Origin: Zavarzinia sp.
GTDB lineage: Bacteria; Pseudomonadota; Alphaproteobacteria; Zavarziniales; Zavarziniaceae
DNA length: 10,070 nucleotides
Direction of reading: 5' to 3'
Assembly: GCA_028694545.1 (NCBI GenBank)
Contig: JAQVKV010000038.1
Coordinates: 1 to 10,070 of the forward strand
Part shown: one piece after another, positions 6,292 through 10,070 of the stretch
Numbering within the stretch: the stretch's first letter is position 1
Layout of the letters: every line of letters begins with the position of its first letter
Notes under the pieces: generated by a model
Told to the model about the DNA's origin: nothing
Databases searched by the model: none
Seen by the model: only the letters and a program-made list of their open reading frames with translations
Program-made: the position numbers and the translations under genes

Positions 6292-8166
6292 ATGAACGCT
6301 TTCGTCACGATCGAGAACGACGACACCCTGTTCTTCGGCCGGCCGCACCAGGCGGCTGTCGTGACGGCGCGCATGAAGCGGGATCAGCGACGCAGGGAAG
6401 GATCGCGCGGCAAGGCGGGTGCGGGTGTTGGTCTTGCCTCGCTCGCCGTGCTGCTCGGCGCTTGCGGTACCGGGGGCGACGGCGCGGGCGGCGTCGCGCC
6501 GGGTCCGGTCACTGGCCGGGTCGTGAAGGATTACGTCGCGGGCACCGAGGTCTTCGACGATGCCAACGGCAATGGTGTCCGGGACGCGGGTGAACAAGGC
6601 GCGACCACCGGCGCCGACGGCAGTTTCACGGTCTCCGATTTCTCCGGCATCCTGTCGGCGACCGGCGGCGTCGATACCGGCAGTGGCGTTTCGCTGGACG
6701 GCGTGCTGCTGCAGGCCCCCGCCGGGGCGACCGTCATCACGCCGTTGACCACCCTGATGGTGGCCGGCGCCTCGCAGGCCGACGTGCTTGCCGCCTTCGG
6801 CCTTGCCGCCGGTCTCGACCTTGCAACCTACGACGCCCAAGCCGGCTTCACCGCCGGTGATGCCGATGCCGCCGCGGTGCTGGCCGCGGGCCAGACGGCC
6901 ATGATTTCCATCCGTGCCATCGCGGCGCTGACCGGCGACAGTTTCATCGATTCCGCCGCCCGGCTCGCCGGCGCCATGACCGGCGGCGCGCTGGATCTTA
7001 CGGACACATCGGTGGTCCAGGGGCTGCTGACCGGCCTCGACGCGACGCTCGCGAGCCGGGCCGCTGATCTCATCGCCGGCGTCAACAGCGCTGTGATGGA
7101 CCAGACGGGCGCTCCGCTCGGCAGCGGGATGCAGGCGGCCTCGTTGCTGGGCCAGACGCTGCTGCTCGCCGATCTCGAGCGCTTTGCCGCCCATCCGACC
7201 GACGAACTCTGGTCCCAGCTGCAGGCACGCTATGACGACGCCAGCCTCGGCACGCTGCTCGCCGGGGCGACCGACGCGCTTCCCGGCGCGGCTGGAAGCG
7301 AAGTCGTCACCGGTACGGATTTCGTCGACGTGACGGCCGGCCAGCCGGTGACCTTCGACGCAGCCGATCTTCTCGACAACGACGTCAGCCTCGATGGTGA
7401 CGCCCTGACCCTGACCGGCGTTTCGGTCGATCCGACCCGTGCCGGTGAAGTCACGGTCGTCTTCGACGCGGCAACGGGTGCGGTTACCGTGACCCCGGGC
7501 GCCGGCTTCAGCGGTGTCTCCATGTTCGAATATTCGGGGACTGACGCGGAAGGCAACGCCTTCACGGGCGTCGTGCTGGTCAATGTCGACAGTGCCCTGA
7601 TCACCGGCGGCGTGGGCGACGACGTACTGAACGGCGACGATGGCCGCAATGTCCTGATCGGTGGCGATGGCGACGATGCCCTGTTCGGCGCCGGCGCGGA
7701 CGACCGGCTGATCGCACTCGTAGGTGCCGACGCGCTGGACGGCGGCAGCGGCAACGACATGCTGGTTGCCACGGGGACCGATGGCGCCGAGGTGGTGATG
7801 CGTGGTGGCTCGGGCGACGATCTCTTCATTCTTGCCCCGGTCGGCGCGGGCGACGGTCTCGACGTCTCCGTCTTCATCGTCGATTTCGCGAGTGGCGAGG
7901 ACCAGATTGATCTCTCCGGCCTGCGCGATGCCGACGGTTCGCTGCTGACCATCGACGATGTGCTCGGCCATGCCAGCATGATCGATGGTAACACGGTGAT
8001 CGACCTTGGCGATTTCGTCACGGCCGACGGCGCCGCCGTCGACGCCGCTGTAACCCTGACCGGTGTCGATACGGCAAGCCTCGGTGCCGCCGACTTCGTG
8101 CTGGAGGCCGGTGTTGTCTGGCAGGCGGGGGTCGAAGACCTGTTGTCCACATCAGTGCCCGCATGA
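6292..8166 (+). CDS. RTX type I secretion substrate with tandem-95/cadherin-like domain and lipobox-like N-terminus, 624 aa
   Basis: Order of parts: a 27-residue N-terminus, a strongly basic stretch (28-41), a hydrophobic segment ending in a lipobox-like LLGAC (C58), and a Gly-rich linker (59-71). Next come a calcium-loop-like DDANGNGVRDAGE (89-101) inside a small beta domain, and the LLQAPAGATVITPLTTLM segment (139-156), a pattern I associate with alphaproteobacterial RTX exoproteins. An Ala-rich helical region spans 160-330, and a tandem-95/cadherin-like beta domain 335-432 (LLDNDVSLDGDALTLTGVS). RTX repeats cover 438-490 and a secretion module 498-624, homologous to that of the large exoprotein. 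No catalytic motif is visible, so a structural, adhesive or surface role is likeliest. The start at 6292 has AAGGG spaced 7 nt; ATG 6373 (residue 28) would give a textbook lipoprotein signal but has no well-spaced ribosome binding site. The stop overlaps the TolC-family start by 4 nt. Confidence 0.85.
   Translation: MNAFVTIENDDTLFFGRPHQAAVVTARMKRDQRRREGSRGKAGAGVGLASLAVLLGACGTGGDGAGGVAPGPVTGRVVKDYVAGTEVFDDANGNGVRDAGEQGATTGADGSFTVSDFSGILSATGGVDTGSGVSLDGVLLQAPAGATVITPLTTLMVAGASQADVLAAFGLAAGLDLATYDAQAGFTAGDADAAAVLAAGQTAMISIRAIAALTGDSFIDSAARLAGAMTGGALDLTDTSVVQGLLTGLDATLASRAADLIAGVNSAVMDQTGAPLGSGMQAASLLGQTLLLADLERFAAHPTDELWSQLQARYDDASLGTLLAGATDALPGAAGSEVVTGTDFVDVTAGQPVTFDAADLLDNDVSLDGDALTLTGVSVDPTRAGEVTVVFDAATGAVTVTPGAGFSGVSMFEYSGTDAEGNAFTGVVLVNVDSALITGGVGDDVLNGDDGRNVLIGGDGDDALFGAGADDRLIALVGADALDGGSGNDMLVATGTDGAEVVMRGGSGDDLFILAPVGAGDGLDVSVFIVDFASGEDQIDLSGLRDADGSLLTIDDVLGHASMIDGNTVIDLGDFVTADGAAVDAAVTLTGVDTASLGAADFVLEAGVVWQAGVEDLLSTSVPA
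7603..7761 (+). repeat. RTX repeat cluster of the 624-residue protein
   Basis: Encodes residues 438-490: TGGVGDDVLNG, GGDGDDALFGAGADD and LDGGSGNDML units. The middle (LIALVGADA) is degenerate. It is a shorter block than in the upstream exoprotein, giving perhaps four calcium-binding units. Confidence 0.82.
7783..8163 (+). other. C-terminal secretion module, copy B
   Basis: Encodes residues 498-624. Shared landmarks with copy A: GGSGDDxF, GDxxGLDVxxxIxDF, LxxLRxADGxxLTxxDVL, a VIDLxxF segment, a T-L-x-G-V strand, SLGAADF versus SLSAAHF, and a final VEDLL/VEDLI. Both copies contain an identical 14-nt stretch, GGCTCGGGCGACGA, at 5761 and 7807. The homology suggests one transporter recognises both proteins. 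Confidence 0.75.
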
Positions 8167-9701
8167 TGCCTGCTTTCCCACCGCGCCGGCCGACGCCGGC
8201 GCGTGCCTTGCCGATCCTGATCGGTGTGCTTTTGTCGCTTACCGCCTGCAAGACCAGACCCGCGGAACTCGCGACCACGGTGGACGGCGCTCATTCCGGC
8301 CTTCAGTCGGAAGTGCCGGGCCTTCTGGCTGCGCCGGCGCCAGCGGAGGCCGCGCCGGCGATCGAGCCGGCGGAAGCCACGGCCGGGGATTTCGCGCCGG
8401 CCGATACGCTTGGGCTCGCGGATCGGATCGAGGTTCAGGACCGCTTCGCCGACCGGGAGAAACTGCCGGCCGGCACCTTCGTCGAGATGGTCCGGAGTGC
8501 CGTTCTCGATCATCCGCGCTGGGGCAGCGGCGGCGCCGAGGCGGAGGTCGCCGGTTTCGCCGCCGACGAGGCACGTGCCGGTCTGTTCCCCCAGATCAAT
8601 GCAGGCGTCTCCGGCAGTCTCAGCCAGTTTTCCAACACGCGCAGCGATCTTTCCGGCACCAGCCGCAGCAAGGGCTTCGAGGAGGACGCTGACCTCTATG
8701 TCCGGGCGCGCCAGCTCATTTTCGACGCCGGCGCCACCTTCGACCGCATCGCCCAGAGCGAGGCGGAACGGGCGGCCGGCAAGCTGACCCAGGAAGCGAC
8801 CGGAACCGACCTCGCCGTCGAGGCGATCTCCAGCTATTACGAAGTCTTGGCCTTCACCATGCTGGTCGAGCTCGGCGAAGAGCATCTGGGCAATCTCCAT
8901 CAGCTGGAAGAGATGGTGGATGCCCGGCGCGCGGGCGGGGGTGGCGATCTCGGCGACCTGGCCGAAGTCCGGGCGGCCCGCGCCAACGCCGAGACGCGGC
9001 ATGTCGCCCTGCGCCGGCGTTTGTCGGACGCGCGCAACCGCTTCCGTGAAATGTTCGGGCATGAGGCCGCGTCGCCGCTGCCCTGGCCGGACGTCTACGC
9101 CGCCGTACCGGCCACGCGCGAGGATGCGATGTCCATGGCGGTCGCGACCCATCCCGCCCTGAGCGCCGCCCGCGAGAAGATCCGGGCGGGCAGTCTCGGC
9201 CTCAGCGCGACCGAAGCCGAACGCAGGCCGGGGCTCCACCTCGAGGTGGACGGGGCGCGTTACGACCTCGCCTCGGATCCGGTGGACGGTGTCACCATGC
9301 GTCTCGTCGGCACGGTAAAGCTCTATGACGGCGGTGTCTCCAACGCGCGGGAGGGGCGGGCGGCCGCCCTGCTGCGCAAGGCCCGCTTCGACGAGCTGGC
9401 GACACGCCGCGTGATCGAACGGCGCACGGGCGCCGCCTTCGATGCCCTGCAACTGCTCGAAGACGAGGCACGGGCGGCGGAAAGCGCCTTGGGGGCCACC
9501 GCCGCGTCCCGCATCGCGACGAAGGAGCGGTTCCAGGCGGTGGGCGGCAACCTGCTCAACGTCCTGAACGCCGAGGTCGATGCCCATGGCGCCGCCGTCG
9601 CCTGGGTCGAGGTGATGGCGAACCGGGAAATCGCCCGCTTCCGCCTGCTCGAGGCGGCGGGCGGGCTTGCATCCCTTTTCGGCCTGGAGGTGACGCAATG
9701 A
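8163..9701 (+). CDS. TolC-family outer-membrane lipoprotein of a type I secretion system, 512 aa
   Basis: Outer-membrane channel of the exporter. Residues 1-29 form a lipoprotein signal: RR in the n-region, hydrophobic PILIGVLLSL, lipobox LTAC (C29). A Pro/Ala-rich linker (54-80) follows. Two outer-membrane-efflux repeats come next, about 103-298 and 319-509. Each has the TolC pattern of a first helix (VRSAVLDHP, AMSMAVATHP), a beta-strand segment (LFPQINAGVSGSLSQ; RPGLHLEVDGARYD), a second strand ending in a turn (RQLIFDAG; VKLYDGG), and long Ala/Glu/Arg coiled-coil helices. The length is typical of the family. The ATGATG start overlaps the preceding stop, with no ribosome binding site visible upstream, so translation probably depends on coupling to the RTX gene. 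The stop overlaps the ABC gene start by 4 nt. Lipidation is common in RND-type TolC proteins but less usual for type I partners. An efflux role is possible, but the neighbours favour type I secretion. Confidence 0.87.
   Translation: MMPAFPPRRPTPARALPILIGVLLSLTACKTRPAELATTVDGAHSGLQSEVPGLLAAPAPAEAAPAIEPAEATAGDFAPADTLGLADRIEVQDRFADREKLPAGTFVEMVRSAVLDHPRWGSGGAEAEVAGFAADEARAGLFPQINAGVSGSLSQFSNTRSDLSGTSRSKGFEEDADLYVRARQLIFDAGATFDRIAQSEAERAAGKLTQEATGTDLAVEAISSYYEVLAFTMLVELGEEHLGNLHQLEEMVDARRAGGGGDLGDLAEVRAARANAETRHVALRRRLSDARNRFREMFGHEAASPLPWPDVYAAVPATREDAMSMAVATHPALSAAREKIRAGSLGLSATEAERRPGLHLEVDGARYDLASDPVDGVTMRLVGTVKLYDGGVSNAREGRAAALLRKARFDELATRRVIERRTGAAFDALQLLEDEARAAESALGATAASRIATKERFQAVGGNLLNVLNAEVDAHGAAVAWVEVMANREIARFRLLEAAGGLASLFGLEVTQ
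9686..9692 (+). promoter_or_regulatory. Ribosome binding site for the ABC transporter gene
   Basis: GGAGGTG lies inside the end of the TolC-family gene, 5 nt before the ATG at 9698. It confirms that start despite the 4-nt overlap with the upstream stop. Confidence 0.8.
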
Positions 9702-10070
9702 CCGATACGGTCGAGGCCAGGGACCGCCCATGGCGCGAGCACTGGTTCTGGGGCGCCTTCTGGCGCAGTCGCTGGATCTATGCCCAGGTGGTGCTGGCGG
9801 CGGCGGTGACCAATATCTTCGCGCTTTCCACCTCGCTGTTCTCGATGACGGTCTATGACCGGGTCATCCCCAACAATGCGATGGAGAGCCTGGCGGCGCT
9901 TGCAATTGGCATGTGCGTCGTCGTCGCCTTCGACATGGTGATCAAGCTCATCCGTGCCTATTTCATTGATATCGCCATCCGCCGCGCCGACCTCGAGATC
10001 GGCGAGAAGGTCTTCGATCAGGTGTTGCGCATGCCGCTGGCCGCGCGGCGCGGCGCCAGCGGGGCCTTCG
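9698..10070 (+). CDS. Type I secretion ABC transporter (permease/ATPase), N-terminal part, cut by window end
   Basis: The first 124 residues are visible. After a short cytoplasmic N-terminus come WFWGAFWRSRWIY (16-28), a first membrane helix (about 28-51) and SLFSMTVYDRVIPNNA (46-61), a hallmark of type I secretion exporters. A second helix follows (about 64-85), then the cytoplasmic extension (ADLEIGEKVFDQVLRMPL). The ATPase domain with Walker motifs lies outside the window. The text resembles the LssB/LapB branch, but those proteins usually carry about 130 residues of C39-peptidase-like domain first, which is absent here. The start is supported by GGAGGTG at 9686-9692 and the ATGA overlap. 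Role: inner-membrane ATP-driven export of the two RTX proteins. A HlyD-type adaptor is expected nearby but is not seen here. Confidence 0.88.
   Translation, partial: MTDTVEARDRPWREHWFWGAFWRSRWIYAQVVLAAAVTNIFALSTSLFSMTVYDRVIPNNAMESLAALAIGMCVVVAFDMVIKLIRAYFIDIAIRRADLEIGEKVFDQVLRMPLAARRGASGAF

Noticed and set aside
6169..9731. Long minus-strand open frames opposite the second RTX and TolC-family genes (6169-7971 and 7230-9731).
   Set aside because: They lie antisense to well-supported genes, overlap each other and have low-complexity composition, as expected of shadow frames.

Overview
The window is GC-rich, densely coded DNA, and every convincing gene lies on the + strand. The codon use, a GYF_2-type envelope protein and a type I secretion cluster suggest an alphaproteobacterium. 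This rests on overall character only; no marker gene is present.

Left part (1-1454): the tail of an unrecognised gene, an unrecognised soluble 179-residue protein, and a GYF_2-domain protein with about four membrane helices. The gaps are 20 and 31 nt, each start has a ribosome binding site, and the set looks like one operon. It is followed by an inverted repeat (1464-1494) and about 190 nt of non-coding DNA containing a 10-bp palindrome (1603-1612).

Right part (1687 to the window end): a type I secretion locus. The first gene encodes a 1478-residue exoprotein with four parts: a 5'-nucleotidase-type metallophosphatase domain, a 5'-nucleotidase C-terminal domain, a choice-of-anchor-I-like beta-propeller, and RTX calcium-binding repeats with a C-terminal secretion module. 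A perfect 11-bp GC-rich hairpin (6134-6162) separates it from the next three genes. These are a second RTX protein (624 aa, with a tandem-95/cadherin-like domain and an unexpected lipobox-like N-terminus), a lipoprotein TolC-family outer-membrane factor (512 aa), and the start of a type I secretion ABC transporter (cut by the window end). The last three genes are joined by two 4-nt ATGA stop/start overlaps, so they are probably co-translated. The periplasmic adaptor (HlyD-like) is not in the window and may lie downstream.

Inferred working model: the ABC protein and the lipidated TolC protein export the two RTX proteins, whose last ~125 residues are clearly homologous to each other. The RTX parts would fold on calcium outside the cell. 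The large protein may act on extracellular nucleotides or other phosphate esters, although two of its expected metal ligands are substituted. The most notable points are those substitutions, the lipobox in a type I substrate, the shared secretion module, the ABC protein without an N-terminal C39-like domain, and the hairpin between substrate and transporter genes.
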